Made by a program: the position numbers and the translations under genes. Of a stretch of 64,000 bases of DNA, positions 17,474-26,869 are shown piece after piece. Every line of letters starts with the position of its first letter. The first letter of the stretch is position 1. Source of the DNA: Microbacterium binotii (GTDB taxonomy: Bacteria; Actinomycetota; Actinomycetes; Actinomycetales; Microbacteriaceae); NCBI RefSeq assembly GCF_021398715.1, contig NZ_CP090347.1:2480001-2544000 (forward strand), given 5' to 3'. The notes beneath the pieces are model-generated. The model did not search any database. It was not told the DNA's origin and was given only the letters and a program-made list of their open reading frames with translations.

Positions 17474-18741
17474 GTCTGAGTTCCATTCCCGAGGCCCTGC
17501 AGGCCCTCGCCGCCGGTCGCCCGGTGATCGTCGCCGACGACGAGAACCGTGAGAACGAGGGCGACGTGATCCTCTCCGCCCAGCTCGCGACCCCCGAGTG
17601 GATCGCGTGGACGGTGCGCTGGTCGAGCGGCTTCATCTGCGCGCCCATGCCCGCGGAGTGGGCGGACCGGCTCGATCTTCCCCCCATGGTCGAGGTGAAC
17701 CAGGATGCGCGCGGCACCGCGTACACCGTGAGCGTCGACGCCGCATCCGGCGTCACGACGGGTATCAGCGCCGCAGACCGGGCGCACACGCTGAACGTGC
17801 TGGCGGATCCCGCCTCCGCCCCCTCCTCGGTGAACCGGCCGGGCCACATCCTGCCGCTGCGCGCGGTGGACGGCGGTGTGCGCGAGCGCGGCGGCCACAC
17901 CGAGGCGGCTGTCGACCTCATGCGCCTGGCGGGGCTCGAGCCCGTCGGCGCGATCGCGGAGATCGTCGACGAGGACGGCAGCATGATGCGCCTTCCCGGT
18001 CTCATGGCCCTCGGCGAGCGCGATGGCATCCCCGTCATCACGATCGAACAGCTCGTCGGCTACCTCGACGAGGTGGACCCGCGCGAGGAGCCCTCGGCCG
18101 CTGCGTCGCACCGTCGGCGCGTGAGCCTGCGCGCCGAGGCGACGGTGCCCACCTCGCACGGCGAGTTCCGCTTCCTGGCCTACAAGGACCGCGTGACGGG
18201 CACCGATCACCTGGCCGTCGTCAAGGGAGAGCTGGACGACGCGCCCCTCGTGCGCGTGCACTCCGAGTGCTTGACCGGCGAGGCGTTCGGTTCGCTCAAG
18301 TGCGAGTGCGGCCCGCAACTGGATGCGGCGCTCGACCGCATCGAGAAGGACGGCGGCGTCGTGGTGTACATGCGCGGCCACGAGGGCCGCGGCATCGGTC
18401 TCATCAACAAGCTGCGCGCGTACAACCTGCAGGAGCGGGGCCTCGACACGGTCGATGCCAACCTGGCGCTCGGCCTGCCCGCCGATGCGCGCGACTACGC
18501 CGCGGCCGCCGGCATCCTGGCCGACCTCGGCGTCGAGCGCGTGCGGCTGCTGACCAACAACACCGACAAGGTCACGCAGCTTCGCGCCCTCGGCCTCGAC
18601 GTCGTCGAGCAGGTTCCGCTGCTCGTGGGCGTCGGCCCCAACAACCACCAGTACCTCGCCACCAAGCGCGACCGGATGGGACACATCATCGCGGACGAGG
18701 ACCTCACCGAAGCGCTCGCGCAGATGAAGGAGAACCGATGA
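17470..18741 (+). CDS. ribBA: Bifunctional dihydroxybutanone-phosphate synthase / GTP cyclohydrolase II
   Basis: Supplies both precursors of riboflavin. 423 aa. The N-terminal RibB half has DDENRENEGDVI and GHTEAAVDLMRLAG; the C-terminal RibA half has the zinc site HSECLTGEAFGSLKCECGPQL and the GTP site RGHEGRGIGL. Both halves look intact, unlike actinobacterial fusions with a degenerate RibA half. Start ATG 17470 overlaps the ribE stop (ATGA). Confidence 0.96.
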   Translation: MSLSSIPEALQALAAGRPVIVADDENRENEGDVILSAQLATPEWIAWTVRWSSGFICAPMPAEWADRLDLPPMVEVNQDARGTAYTVSVDAASGVTTGISAADRAHTLNVLADPASAPSSVNRPGHILPLRAVDGGVRERGGHTEAAVDLMRLAGLEPVGAIAEIVDEDGSMMRLPGLMALGERDGIPVITIEQLVGYLDEVDPREEPSAAASHRRRVSLRAEATVPTSHGEFRFLAYKDRVTGTDHLAVVKGELDDAPLVRVHSECLTGEAFGSLKCECGPQLDAALDRIEKDGGVVVYMRGHEGRGIGLINKLRAYNLQERGLDTVDANLALGLPADARDYAAAAGILADLGVERVRLLTNNTDKVTQLRALGLDVVEQVPLLVGVGPNNHQYLATKRDRMGHIIADEDLTEALAQMKENR

Positions 18742-19211
18742 GCGGCCACGGCGCCCCCCAGCAGACCGAGATCGACGCCCGGGGCCTTCGTGTCGTCATC
18801 GTCGCCGGCACCTGGCACGAGACGATCAGCGACGGACTGATCGCCGGCGCGGAGCGGGTGCTCGCGGCATCCGGCGCCGACTACTCGCTCGTGCGGGTCG
18901 CGGGCTCCTTCGAGCTCCCCGTCGTCGCCAAGGCGGCGTTGGAGTCCGGCGCCGACGGGGTCATCGCCCTCGGCGTCATCATCCGCGGCGGCACGCCCCA
19001 CTTCGAGTTCGTCTCCTCCGCGGCCACCGACGGCCTGACCCGCGTCGCTCTCGACACCGGCAAGCCGGTCGGCTTCGGGGTGCTGACCCTCGACGACGAG
19101 AAGCAGGGACTCGATCGCGCGGGGCTCTCGGGCTCGAAGGAGGACAAGGGCGCGGAGGCGGCGGATGCGGCGCTGCGCACGGCCCTCACGCTGCGCGAGA
19201 TCCGCGGCTGA
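18738..19211 (+). CDS. ribH: 6,7-dimethyl-8-ribityllumazine synthase
   Basis: Penultimate riboflavin step, joining the aminopyrimidine and dihydroxybutanone phosphate; forms oligomeric shells in many bacteria. 157 aa. Motifs: AGTWHETISDGLIAGA, VAGSFELPVVAKAAL, ALGVIIRGGTPHFEFVSSAA (active-site His) and GFGVLTLDDEKQ. ATG 18738 overlaps the ribBA stop (GATGA) with AAGGAGAA upstream. Last biosynthetic gene of the operon. Confidence 0.96.
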   Translation: MSGHGAPQQTEIDARGLRVVIVAGTWHETISDGLIAGAERVLAASGADYSLVRVAGSFELPVVAKAALESGADGVIALGVIIRGGTPHFEFVSSAATDGLTRVALDTGKPVGFGVLTLDDEKQGLDRAGLSGSKEDKGAEAADAALRTALTLREIRG

Positions 19212-19249
19212 ACGACCGCGGAGCACCAACCTTCAGTAATACATAAGGT

Positions 19250-19615
19250 ATGGTGGCGGGCATGGAGATCCTGCGTCACATCGTCGTCCTCGTGCACCTC
19301 GTCGGCTTCGCCATCCTCTTCGGAGCATGGGTCGTGGAAGCTGCCAGCCGCCGCATCCGCGTCACCCGGCTCATGAGCCTGGGCATGACCATCGCCGCGG
19401 TCGCCGGCCTCGCCCTCGCCGCACCGTGGGGCATCGAGTACGAGCTGAACTACGTCAAGATCGGCGTGAAGCTCGTCGTGCTGCTGGTCATCGCCGCGCT
19501 TCTGGGCATCGGTTCGGCCCGTCAGCGCCGCACCGGCTCGCTGCCCGCCGCGATCTTCTGGCCGATCGGCATCCTCACCCTGGCCAACGCCGCCATCGCC
19601 GTCCTCTGGCGCTGA
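19250..19615 (+). CDS. Small four-helix membrane protein, function unknown
   Basis: I do not recognise a characterised family. 121 aa, nearly all hydrophobic: four membrane helices around residues 8-28, 42-58, 68-84 and 100-118, with Arg-rich loops (AASRRIR and SARQRRTG) that suggest cytoplasmic orientation by the positive-inside rule. No Cys or conserved His pair, so not an obvious cytochrome. TAAGGT at 19244-19249 may be a -10; ATG 19262 (MEILRH) would then be the better start. Lies 38 nt after ribH, but the promoter suggests independent expression. Confidence 0.65.
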   Translation: MVAGMEILRHIVVLVHLVGFAILFGAWVVEAASRRIRVTRLMSLGMTIAAVAGLALAAPWGIEYELNYVKIGVKLVVLLVIAALLGIGSARQRRTGSLPAAIFWPIGILTLANAAIAVLWR

Positions 19616-19616
19616 G

Positions 19617-19658
19617 AGGTTCGCGTCCCGGCCCGCCACGGCGCCGGGACGCGAACCT
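19617..19658 (+). terminator. Hairpin after the small membrane-protein gene
   Basis: Perfect 16-bp arms AGGTTCGCGTCCCGGC (19617-19632) and complement (19643-19658) around a 10-nt loop, starting 2 nt after the stop codon. No U-tract, as is usual for actinobacterial hairpins. Confidence 0.65.
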
Positions 19659-19812
19659 GGGCGTAAGCTGGATGTTCGTGCGCCGGCCACACCGCCGACG
19701 CCCCGGTGACCCAGCGATGTGACGCCCGGTGCACCACCCCCGCCCGAGCACTCGCCGCCGGCGCGTTCCCACGAGGACGCCTCTCGCTCTTCCGACAGGT
19801 CTGTCCTCCCCC

Positions 19813-21252
19813 ATGTCTTCTGCCACCGCAACGGCTCCCGCGAACTCCCGCGCCCGCGTCATCACCGCGAGCCTCGTGGGAACCACCATCGAGTTCTACG
19901 ACTTCTACGCCTACGCGACCGCTGCCGTCCTCGTCTTCCCGATCCTCTTCTTCCCGACCGGAGACGACACCACCTCGCTGCTCGCCTCGTTCGGTGTCTT
20001 CGGCGCGGCGATGGTCGCACGCCCGATCGGGGCGTTCGTCTTCGGCCACTTCGGCGACCGCTTCGGCCGCAAGGCGACGCTCGTCGCCTCGCTGCTCACG
20101 ATGGGTGTGGCGACCTTCCTCATCGGATGCCTGCCGACGTATCAGGTGGTCGGGTGGTGGGCGGCGCTGCTGCTGCTCGTGCTGCGTCTGGCGCAGGGCT
20201 TCGCGCTCGGCGGCGAGTGGTCGGGGGCGGCGCTGGTCGCGACGGAGAACGCTCCGAAGGGCAAGCGGGCCTGGTACGGCACCTTCCCGCAGCTCGGTGC
20301 GCCGATCGGCTTCATCATCGCGAACACCATCTTCCTCGCGATCAACTTCGCACTCCCGCATCCCGACGGGACCGCGCAGCGCTCCGAGGCGTTCCTGGCC
20401 TGGGGATGGCGCGTGCCGTTCCTGTTCTCGGCCGTCATGGTGATCATCGGCCTCTGGGTGCGCCTGCGCCTGGTCGAGTCCGACACGTTCCAGAAGGCGG
20501 AGAAGAAGGGCGCGCTGCGCAAGTTCCCCCTCGGCGAGGTCATCCGCGGCCACTGGCGTCCCCTCATCCTGGGCACGTTCATCATGCTCGCGACCTACGT
20601 GCTGTTCTATCTCATGACGAACTTCACCCTGACCTACGGCACCAAGCCGACCCTCGCGGGGGCGGAGGCGGCCGCACAGGCATCGGGCACGGCGTTCGAC
20701 GCCGGCGTGTACGTCGCGGGTCAGGGCTTCGGGTACATCGACTTCGTGATCATGCAGATCATCGGCGTCGTCTTCTTCGGCATCTTCACGCTCCTGTCGG
20801 GACCGGTCGCCGATGCCATCGGACGCCGGAAGCTCCTCATCTGGATCACGGCGGCCATCATCGTGTTCGGGCTCACGTTCAACCTGTTCCTGCTGCCCAT
20901 GACCGACCCGAAGTTCACGGGCGCGCTCACGCAGGCCTTCCTCGTGTTCGGGTTCATGCTCATGGGCGCGACCTTCGGGCCGATGGGGGCGCTGCTGCCG
21001 GAGCTGTTCCCGACGAACGTGCGCTACACCGGCTCCGCGATCTCGTACAACGTCGCCTCGATCCTCGGTGCGGCCGTCGCACCGTCGATCGCGCTCGGGC
21101 TGTGGACCGCCGCCGGTGGTCAGCCCTGGCTCGTGGGCCTGTACCTGTCGGGGTCGGCGGTGCTGACGCTGATCGCCCTGATCCTGTCCAAGGAGACACG
21201 CGACATCGACTACGACGAGAACCTCGGTCTCGGAGAGACCGCTTCGCTGTAG
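19813..21252 (+). CDS. MFS transporter, metabolite:H+ symporter (MHS) family
   Basis: Proton-coupled uptake of an organic acid or betaine-like solute; the family includes KgtP, ShiA and ProP. 479 aa, 12 membrane helices. MHS features: GTTIEFYDFYAYATAA in helix 1, the loop GHFGDRFGRKATL after helix 2, and RLAQGFALGGEWSGAALVATE in helix 4. Start ATG 19813 puts a short hydrophilic leader before helix 1; an upstream GTG/ATG extension to 19729 is Arg-rich and unlikely. Isolated gene; substrate not predictable. Confidence 0.9.
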   Translation: MSSATATAPANSRARVITASLVGTTIEFYDFYAYATAAVLVFPILFFPTGDDTTSLLASFGVFGAAMVARPIGAFVFGHFGDRFGRKATLVASLLTMGVATFLIGCLPTYQVVGWWAALLLLVLRLAQGFALGGEWSGAALVATENAPKGKRAWYGTFPQLGAPIGFIIANTIFLAINFALPHPDGTAQRSEAFLAWGWRVPFLFSAVMVIIGLWVRLRLVESDTFQKAEKKGALRKFPLGEVIRGHWRPLILGTFIMLATYVLFYLMTNFTLTYGTKPTLAGAEAAAQASGTAFDAGVYVAGQGFGYIDFVIMQIIGVVFFGIFTLLSGPVADAIGRRKLLIWITAAIIVFGLTFNLFLLPMTDPKFTGALTQAFLVFGFMLMGATFGPMGALLPELFPTNVRYTGSAISYNVASILGAAVAPSIALGLWTAAGGQPWLVGLYLSGSAVLTLIALILSKETRDIDYDENLGLGETASL

Positions 21253-21289
21253 CCGCCGCATCCGGGTCCCTCTCCCTCCGCTTTCCTTC

Positions 21290-21362
21290 CCGCGAGACTG
21301 CACTTCCGTCACGAGATCACGGGTAAACCCCGTGACCTCGTTCGAGAGATGCAGTCTCGCGG
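21290..21362. repeat. Double-stem palindromic element, family D (orphan)
   Basis: Outer arms CCGCGAGACTGCA (21290-21302) and complement (21350-21362), perfect. Inner arms ACGAGATCACGGG (21311-21323) and CCCGTGACCTCGT (21329-21341), one mismatch, around the loop TAAAC. Gaps of 8 nt lie on each side between outer and inner stems. Same plan as families B and C, different sequence. Confidence 0.85.
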
Positions 21363-21436
21363 TGCTTGCGGCGGCGACCAGGGTTGGCGAGCGGAGGTAC
21401 GGTCGAGGGAGGAACTCCCGCCGATCGAGGTCACCC

Positions 21437-23332
21437 ATGTCCAGCCCCGCTCCCGCCCGCCGCAGTCCCTTCGCGCGTCCCAAGAAGGACGACGGACCGC
21501 GCGCCAGCCTGCGCCAGTTGCTCCCGTTCCTCTTCGAGCACAAACGGGTGCTGGTGGTGGTCACCGTGCTGAGCATCGTGGCCGCGGTCACGACGCTCGG
21601 TCAGCCGCTGCTGGTGGGCGAGCTGATCGCCCGCGTGCAGGCGAACGAAGGCCTCGGGCTGCTCGTCTGGGGACTGGTCGCGCTCGTCGTCGGCTCGTCG
21701 CTGGTGTCCGGCTATCAGCATTACCTGCTGCAGCGCACCGGAACCGCGGTCGTCTTCTCGAGCCGGCGACGGCTGATCGCCCGCATCCTTCACCTGCCGA
21801 TCCGCGAGTTCGACGCCCGGCGCACCGGCGACCTCGTCTCGCGAGTCGGAACCGACACCACGCTGCTTTACGCGGTGCTCACGCAGGGACTCGCCGATTC
21901 GGTGGGCAACGTGCTGATCTTCGTCGGCGCGGTCATCGCCATGCTGCTGATCGACCCGCTGCTGCTCCTGCTCATCCTCGTCGTCATCGGCGCCTCGATC
22001 GCGGTGGTCGGTGTGCTCAGCGGACGCATCCGGCGCGCGACCCGCGAGCAGCAGGAGACGGTGGGCGAGCTCGCCTCCGGCGTGGAGCGAGCCGTCGGGT
22101 CGATCCGCACCGTGCGCGCCGCCGGTGCCGGCGACCGCGAGCAGGCAAGTCTCGAAGGCGTCGCCGAGCGCGCGTACGGCAGCGGCGTGCGCGTTGCGAA
22201 GGCCTCGGCGCTCGTGGTGCCCGTCGCCGGTGTCGCGCTCCAGCTCTCGCTTCTCGTCGTCCTGGGCGTCGGCGGCTTCCGTGTCGCCTCGGGCGCGATC
22301 ACGATCGCGAGCCTCGTCACCTTCGTGATGTTCCTCTTCTTCCTCGTGCAGCCGTTGGGCTCCTTCTTCGGCGCGATCACATCCGTCAGCCAGGCACTGG
22401 GCGCGCTCGGCCGCATCCAGGAGGTCCTTGACCTGCCGACCGAGACGCAGGACGACGCGCAGATCGCCGCCCACGCCACCCCGACGACGGATGCGGACGC
22501 CGCCGACATCGCGGTGGAGTTCCGCGATGTGCACTTCCGTTATCCGGCGGCCGTCGCCGCCGCGCGCGCCAAGACCGAGGCGGAGGCGCGAGCGCTTCTC
22601 GAGGTGGCCCGCGTGGACACGTCGGCCCTGGAGGCCGGCGCGGACGAAGCCGGCGACGTGCTGCGCGGCGTCTCGCTGCGCGTGCCGCGGGGCTCGCGGG
22701 TCGCCCTGGTGGGCCCGTCGGGCGCGGGCAAGAGCACGACGCTCGCCCTCATCGAGCGCTTCTACGACCCGACCGCGGGCGCCATCCTGCTCGGCGGTCG
22801 CGACATCCGGACTCTCGATCGCGGGGAACTGCGCGCGCAACTGGGCTACGTGGAGCAGGATGCCCCGACGCTCGCGGGCACGCTCGGCGACAACCTGCGT
22901 CTGGCGTCCCCCGATGCGAGCGACGAGGCGTGCGAGGCCGTGCTGCGCGCGGTGAACCTCGGCGAGGTGCTGGACCGTTCCCCCGAGGGCCTCGCCGCGC
23001 CGGTAGGTGAAGGCGGTGTGATGCTCTCCGGCGGTGAGCGTCAGCGCCTGGCGATCGCCCGCGCGCTGCTGGCGGCTCCCCCCATCCTGCTCCTGGACGA
23101 ATCGACCTCATCGCTGGACGGATTGAACGAGCAGCGGATGCGGGAGGCGATCGACGCCGTCGCCGAGGGGCGTACCCTCATCGTGATCGCGCACCGGCTG
23201 TCGACCGTCGTCGACAGCGACCTCATCGTCGTGATGGATCACGGCCGGGTCGTCGGCGCGGGCACGCATTCCGAGCTCGTCGCCGAGGTGCCGCTGTATC
23301 GCGACCTCGCCAAGCACCAGCTCCTGGTCTGA
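21437..23332 (+). CDS. ABC transporter, fused permease/ATPase (multidrug-exporter type)
   Basis: Half-size exporter expected to work as a homodimer. 631 aa: six membrane helices (about residues 30-330) then the nucleotide-binding domain with Walker A GPSGAGKST, signature LSGGERQRLAIARALL, Walker B ILLLDEST and the H-loop IAHRLST. Unusual: between the A-loop Tyr (FRYP) and the beta strand VLRGVSL there is an Ala/Glu-rich insertion of about 35 residues (coded by roughly 22547-22657). Start ATG 21437, since upstream codons overlap the palindrome. Substrate unknown; convergent with pckG. Confidence 0.92.
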   Translation: MSSPAPARRSPFARPKKDDGPRASLRQLLPFLFEHKRVLVVVTVLSIVAAVTTLGQPLLVGELIARVQANEGLGLLVWGLVALVVGSSLVSGYQHYLLQRTGTAVVFSSRRRLIARILHLPIREFDARRTGDLVSRVGTDTTLLYAVLTQGLADSVGNVLIFVGAVIAMLLIDPLLLLLILVVIGASIAVVGVLSGRIRRATREQQETVGELASGVERAVGSIRTVRAAGAGDREQASLEGVAERAYGSGVRVAKASALVVPVAGVALQLSLLVVLGVGGFRVASGAITIASLVTFVMFLFFLVQPLGSFFGAITSVSQALGALGRIQEVLDLPTETQDDAQIAAHATPTTDADAADIAVEFRDVHFRYPAAVAAARAKTEAEARALLEVARVDTSALEAGADEAGDVLRGVSLRVPRGSRVALVGPSGAGKSTTLALIERFYDPTAGAILLGGRDIRTLDRGELRAQLGYVEQDAPTLAGTLGDNLRLASPDASDEACEAVLRAVNLGEVLDRSPEGLAAPVGEGGVMLSGGERQRLAIARALLAAPPILLLDESTSSLDGLNEQRMREAIDAVAEGRTLIVIAHRLSTVVDSDLIVVMDHGRVVGAGTHSELVAEVPLYRDLAKHQLLV

Positions 23333-23350
23333 CGTCCGCGGGATGGGTCG

Positions 23351-25231
23351 TCAGACCCGTGCGAGGCGGTAGCGCAGGGAGGCGAGCTCGGCGCGCAGAG
23401 CCGAGGGGATGCGGTCACCGAAGGTGTCGAAGAACTCCTCCGTCAGCTTCGCCTCCGCGAGCCACGACTCGGCGTCGATCGCGAACAGCTCCGCCAGATC
23501 CGCATCCGTGACGTCGGTCCCCTTGAGGTTGAGGTCCTCGGGGCGCGGCAGCCGGCCGATCGGGCTGGGCTCGGCCGGCACCTCGGACTCCAGGCGACGC
23601 ACGATCCACTCCAGCACCCGCACGTTGTCACCGAAGCCGGGCCAGAGGAACCGGCCGTCGGCGCCGCGGCGGAACCAGTTCACCTGGAACACGCGGGGCG
23701 CACGGTCGAAGCGCAGTGACCCGCCGACCTTGATCCAGTGGGCGAAGTAGTCGGCCATGTTGTAGCCACAGAACGGCAGCATCGCGAAGGGGTCGCGGCG
23801 CAGCTCTCCGACGGTCCCCTCGGCGGCGGCCGTCCGCTCGGAGGAGATCGTCGCGCCGAGGAACACACCGTGCGCCCAGTCCGTGGCCTCGACGACGAGC
23901 GGCACGTTGGTGGCGCGGCGACCACCGAACAGGATGGCGTCCAGCGGCACGCCCTCCGGCGTCTCCCAGTCATCCGCGACCTGCGGGCACTGTGCGGCAG
24001 CGACGGTGAAGCGCGAGTTCGGATGCGCGGCGGGTCGACCCGAGGCGGGGGTCCAGGGGTTCCCCTCCCAGTCGATGAGCTCGGCGGGGGCCTCGTCGGT
24101 CAGGCCCTCCCACCACACGTCGCCATCGGGGCGCAGCGCCACGTTCGTGAAGATCGTGTTGCCCCACAGCGTCTCCACCGCCGTGGCGTTGGTCGACTCG
24201 CCCGTGCCCGGCGCGACGCCGAAGAAGCCTGCTTCGGGGTTGATCGCCCACAGGCGTCCGTCTTCGCCCGGCCGCAGCCACGCGATGTCGTCGCCGAGGG
24301 TCTCGACGCGCCATCCCGGGATGGTGGGGCGCAGCATCGCGAGGTTCGTCTTACCGCACGCCGACGGGAACGCCGCGGCGACGTGGTAGCGCTTGCCCTC
24401 GGGGCTGATGACTCGGATGAGCAGCATGTGCTCGGCGAGCCAGCCCTCGTTGCGTCCGATGACCGAGGCGATGCGCAGCGCGAAGCACTTCTTCGCGAGG
24501 ATCGCGTTGCCGCCGTAGCCCGACCCGTACGAGTAGACCTCGAGCGTGTCCGGGAAGTGGACGATGTACTTGTCGTCGTTGCAGGGCCACGCGACGTCGG
24601 CCTGGCCGGGCGCCAGCGGAGCGCCCACGGAGTGCACGGTGCGCACCCAGTCGGCGCCGTCCGCGATCTGCTGCAGGACGGCGGATCCGACGCGCGTCAT
24701 GATGTTGATCGACACGACAGCGTAGGGCGAGTCCGTCACCTGCACGCCGATGTGCGAGAGCGGGCCGCCGACGGTGCCCATCGAGAACGGCACGACGTAC
24801 ATCGTCCGGCCGCGCATGGAGCCCGCGAACAACGCGTCGAGCCGGGTGCGCATCGCGTCGGGCTCCGCCCAGTTGTTCGTGGGGCCCGCGTCCTCCTCCT
24901 TCTCGGAGGCGATGAACGTCCGCCCCTCGGTGCGGGCGACGTCGCTCGGGTGGGAGCGAGCGAGGTACGAGCCCGGACGCCATTCGGGGTTGAGCTTGAT
25001 GAGAGAGCCCGCATCCACCATCGATCGCAGCAGCATGTCGTTCTCGGCCTGCGATCCGTCGACCCAGTGGATGCGGTCGGGCTGGGTGAGGGCGGCGATC
25101 TCGTCGACCCACCGGGTCAGCGCGGCCATACCGGGTCCGGATGCGGTCGGCTGAGCACCGTAGGACGTCGCCGTGCGTGCGGTGGTAGGGCGCGTGGGGG
25201 CGCTCGAGGTGTAGCTCTCAGCAAGGGCCAT
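23351..25231 (-). CDS. pckG: Phosphoenolpyruvate carboxykinase (GTP)
   Basis: Gluconeogenic step: oxaloacetate plus GTP gives PEP, GDP and CO2. 626 aa, normal for the GTP family. The P-loop is FPSACGKTN with the active-site Cys; other family blocks include [33 protein letters not shown] and [17 protein letters not shown]. Start ATG 25231 has GGAG 8 nt upstream; GTG/ATG at 25249 adds six residues without support. Divergent from the RamB-like regulator gene, which plausibly controls it in gluconeogenic or acetate metabolism. Confidence 0.96.
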   Translation of the reverse strand: MALAESYTSSAPTRPTTARTATSYGAQPTASGPGMAALTRWVDEIAALTQPDRIHWVDGSQAENDMLLRSMVDAGSLIKLNPEWRPGSYLARSHPSDVARTEGRTFIASEKEEDAGPTNNWAEPDAMRTRLDALFAGSMRGRTMYVVPFSMGTVGGPLSHIGVQVTDSPYAVVSINIMTRVGSAVLQQIADGADWVRTVHSVGAPLAPGQADVAWPCNDDKYIVHFPDTLEVYSYGSGYGGNAILAKKCFALRIASVIGRNEGWLAEHMLLIRVISPEGKRYHVAAAFPSACGKTNLAMLRPTIPGWRVETLGDDIAWLRPGEDGRLWAINPEAGFFGVAPGTGESTNATAVETLWGNTIFTNVALRPDGDVWWEGLTDEAPAELIDWEGNPWTPASGRPAAHPNSRFTVAAAQCPQVADDWETPEGVPLDAILFGGRRATNVPLVVEATDWAHGVFLGATISSERTAAAEGTVGELRRDPFAMLPFCGYNMADYFAHWIKVGGSLRFDRAPRVFQVNWFRRGADGRFLWPGFGDNVRVLEWIVRRLESEVPAEPSPIGRLPRPEDLNLKGTDVTDADLAELFAIDAESWLAEAKLTEEFFDTFGDRIPSALRAELASLRYRLARV

Positions 25232-25320
25232 GATCACTCCAGTCGACATCAGCGGCGTTCAGAACGTGGGTTCCCTGCAAGAATGACGCCCCGGCATCCT
25301 CGTTTTCAGAGATCGAATCT

Positions 25321-25342
25321 CGAAAGAGTTCGATTTCTTTCG
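25321..25342. promoter_or_regulatory. Imperfect palindrome in the pckG-ramB intergenic region
   Basis: CGAAAGA, TCGA and TCTTTCG are placed symmetrically over 22 bp, 18 of 22 positions palindromic. It covers the -35 region of the ramB-like gene, so it may be its autoregulatory site. Confidence 0.45.
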
Positions 25343-25343
25343 C

Positions 25344-25349
25344 TATTCT
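25344..25349 (+). promoter_or_regulatory. -10 box for the leaderless ramB-like gene
   Basis: TATTCT, 6-nt gap, ATG 25356. Confidence 0.7.
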
Positions 25350-25355
25350 CAAAAC

Positions 25356-26792
25356 ATGCCTTCGACGACCATCGAGCTGGCCACGCTCGGCCACCGCATC
25401 CGTCACTTCCGCACGGCGGCGGGGCTCACTCTCGACGAGCTCGGGGCTGCGGTGGGGGTGGCCGGCAGCCACCTCAGCCTCATCGAGAACGGCAAGCGCG
25501 AGCCGAAGCTTTCGCTGCTCCAGGAGATCGCGGCGGCCACAGGCACCCAGCTGGCGGAGCTGCTGTCCACCGAGCCGCCGAACCGGCGTGCGGCGCTGGA
25601 GATCGAGCTCGAGCGCGCACAGAGCTCCCACGCGTTCCGGCAGCTGGGTCTGCCGCCGATCCGGGTCACGAAGGCGTTGAGCGACGAGACGATCGAGACC
25701 GTGCTGGGCCTGCACCGCGAGTTGCAGCGCCGAGAACGCGAGGCCATCGCGACGCCCGAGGAGGCCCGGCGCGCCAACACGGACATGCGGCTGCGCATGC
25801 GGGAGATGAACAACCACCTCCCCGACATCGAGAAGCTCGCCGAGAAGCAGCTCAAGTCGGCGGGGCACACCTCGGGCGCCCTGACGCACCGCACGGTGAG
25901 CATCATGGCCGAGCAGCTGGGCTTCGAGCTGATCTACGCGGGCGACCTGCCCGCATCCACGCGGTCGATCACCGACCTCGAGAACGGGCGCATCTACCTG
26001 CCGCCGGCGTCCATTCCCGGCGGCCACGGCCTGCGCTCGATGGCGCTGCAGGCGATGGCGCACCGGCTGCTGGGGCACCAGCCACCCCGTGACTACGCCG
26101 AGTTCCTGCAGCAGCGCCTGGAGATCAACTACTACGCAGCGGCCTGCCTCATGCCGCCGGCACCCGCCGTGGCCTTCCTGCAGCAGGCGAAGAAGGACCG
26201 CAACCTCGCCGTGGAGGACTTCCGCGACGCGTTCGGGGTGACGCACGAGGCCGCCGGGATGCGGATGACGAACCTGCTGACCGAGCACATCGGCATCCGT
26301 CTGCACTTCCTGCGGGTCGCCGGCGACGGCGCCATCTCACGCGTCTACGAGAACGACGGCCTCCCGCTGCCGATGGATGTGACGGGAGCGGTCGAAGGAC
26401 AGATCGTGTGCCGCAAGTTCGCCGCCCGTGCGGCGTTCGCGGAGCAGAACCGCACGACCGAGCACTACCAGTACACCGACACCCCCTCGGGCACCTTCTG
26501 GTGCTCGACGCAGACCGGCACGACCCAGGACGGCGAGTTCTCGATCACGGTGGGCGTGCCGTTCGACGACGCGAAGTGGTTCCGCGGCCGGGAGACGGCG
26601 AAGCGGGCGAGTTCGCAGTGCCCCGACGAGTCGTGCTGCCGCCGCCCGTCGAGCCAGGCCGCCGAACGCTGGCAGGGTCGCGCGTGGCCCAGCGCCCGCG
26701 TGCACATGCAGATGTTCACGCCGCTGCCGCGCGGCGCCTTCCCGGGCGTCGACGATAGCGAGGTCTACGACTTCCTCGACCGGCACGCCTGA
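25356..26792 (+). CDS. ramB: RamB-like XRE family regulator (short-chain fatty acyl regulator)
   Basis: Transcription factor of acetate/propionate and gluconeogenic metabolism in related actinobacteria, where family members sense short-chain acyl-CoA. 478 aa. Residues 10-65 form an XRE helix-turn-helix (LGHRIRHFRTAAGLTLDELG, SHLSLIENGKREP). The middle is an ImmA/IrrE-like segment with MALQAMAHRLLGH, and the C-terminal ScfR domain carries several Cys (VCRKF, WCST, CPDESCCRR). Leaderless ATG. Adjacency to pckG fits control of gluconeogenesis. Assignment to RamB rather than a PrpC regulator paralogue is by overall pattern. Confidence 0.85.
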   Translation: MPSTTIELATLGHRIRHFRTAAGLTLDELGAAVGVAGSHLSLIENGKREPKLSLLQEIAAATGTQLAELLSTEPPNRRAALEIELERAQSSHAFRQLGLPPIRVTKALSDETIETVLGLHRELQRREREAIATPEEARRANTDMRLRMREMNNHLPDIEKLAEKQLKSAGHTSGALTHRTVSIMAEQLGFELIYAGDLPASTRSITDLENGRIYLPPASIPGGHGLRSMALQAMAHRLLGHQPPRDYAEFLQQRLEINYYAAACLMPPAPAVAFLQQAKKDRNLAVEDFRDAFGVTHEAAGMRMTNLLTEHIGIRLHFLRVAGDGAISRVYENDGLPLPMDVTGAVEGQIVCRKFAARAAFAEQNRTTEHYQYTDTPSGTFWCSTQTGTTQDGEFSITVGVPFDDAKWFRGRETAKRASSQCPDESCCRRPSSQAAERWQGRAWPSARVHMQMFTPLPRGAFPGVDDSEVYDFLDRHA

Positions 26793-26801
26793 CCCACCGC
26801 G

Positions 26802-26869
26802 CGAGCGAGTATCCGTTCGCCGAGCGCGCACTCAATGGGGTGCTCGCTCGGCGAACGGGTGCTCACTCG
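26802..26869. repeat. Long palindromic element, family B (orphan copy)
   Basis: 30-nt arms, 26802-26831 and 26840-26869, with four mismatches. Arms begin CGAGCGAGTATCCGTTCG and end GGGTGCTCACTCG. Related to the elements at 34104 and 35313. It lies between two convergent genes and its right arm covers the last codons of the oxidoreductase at 26863, so it may also serve as a terminator. Confidence 0.82.
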
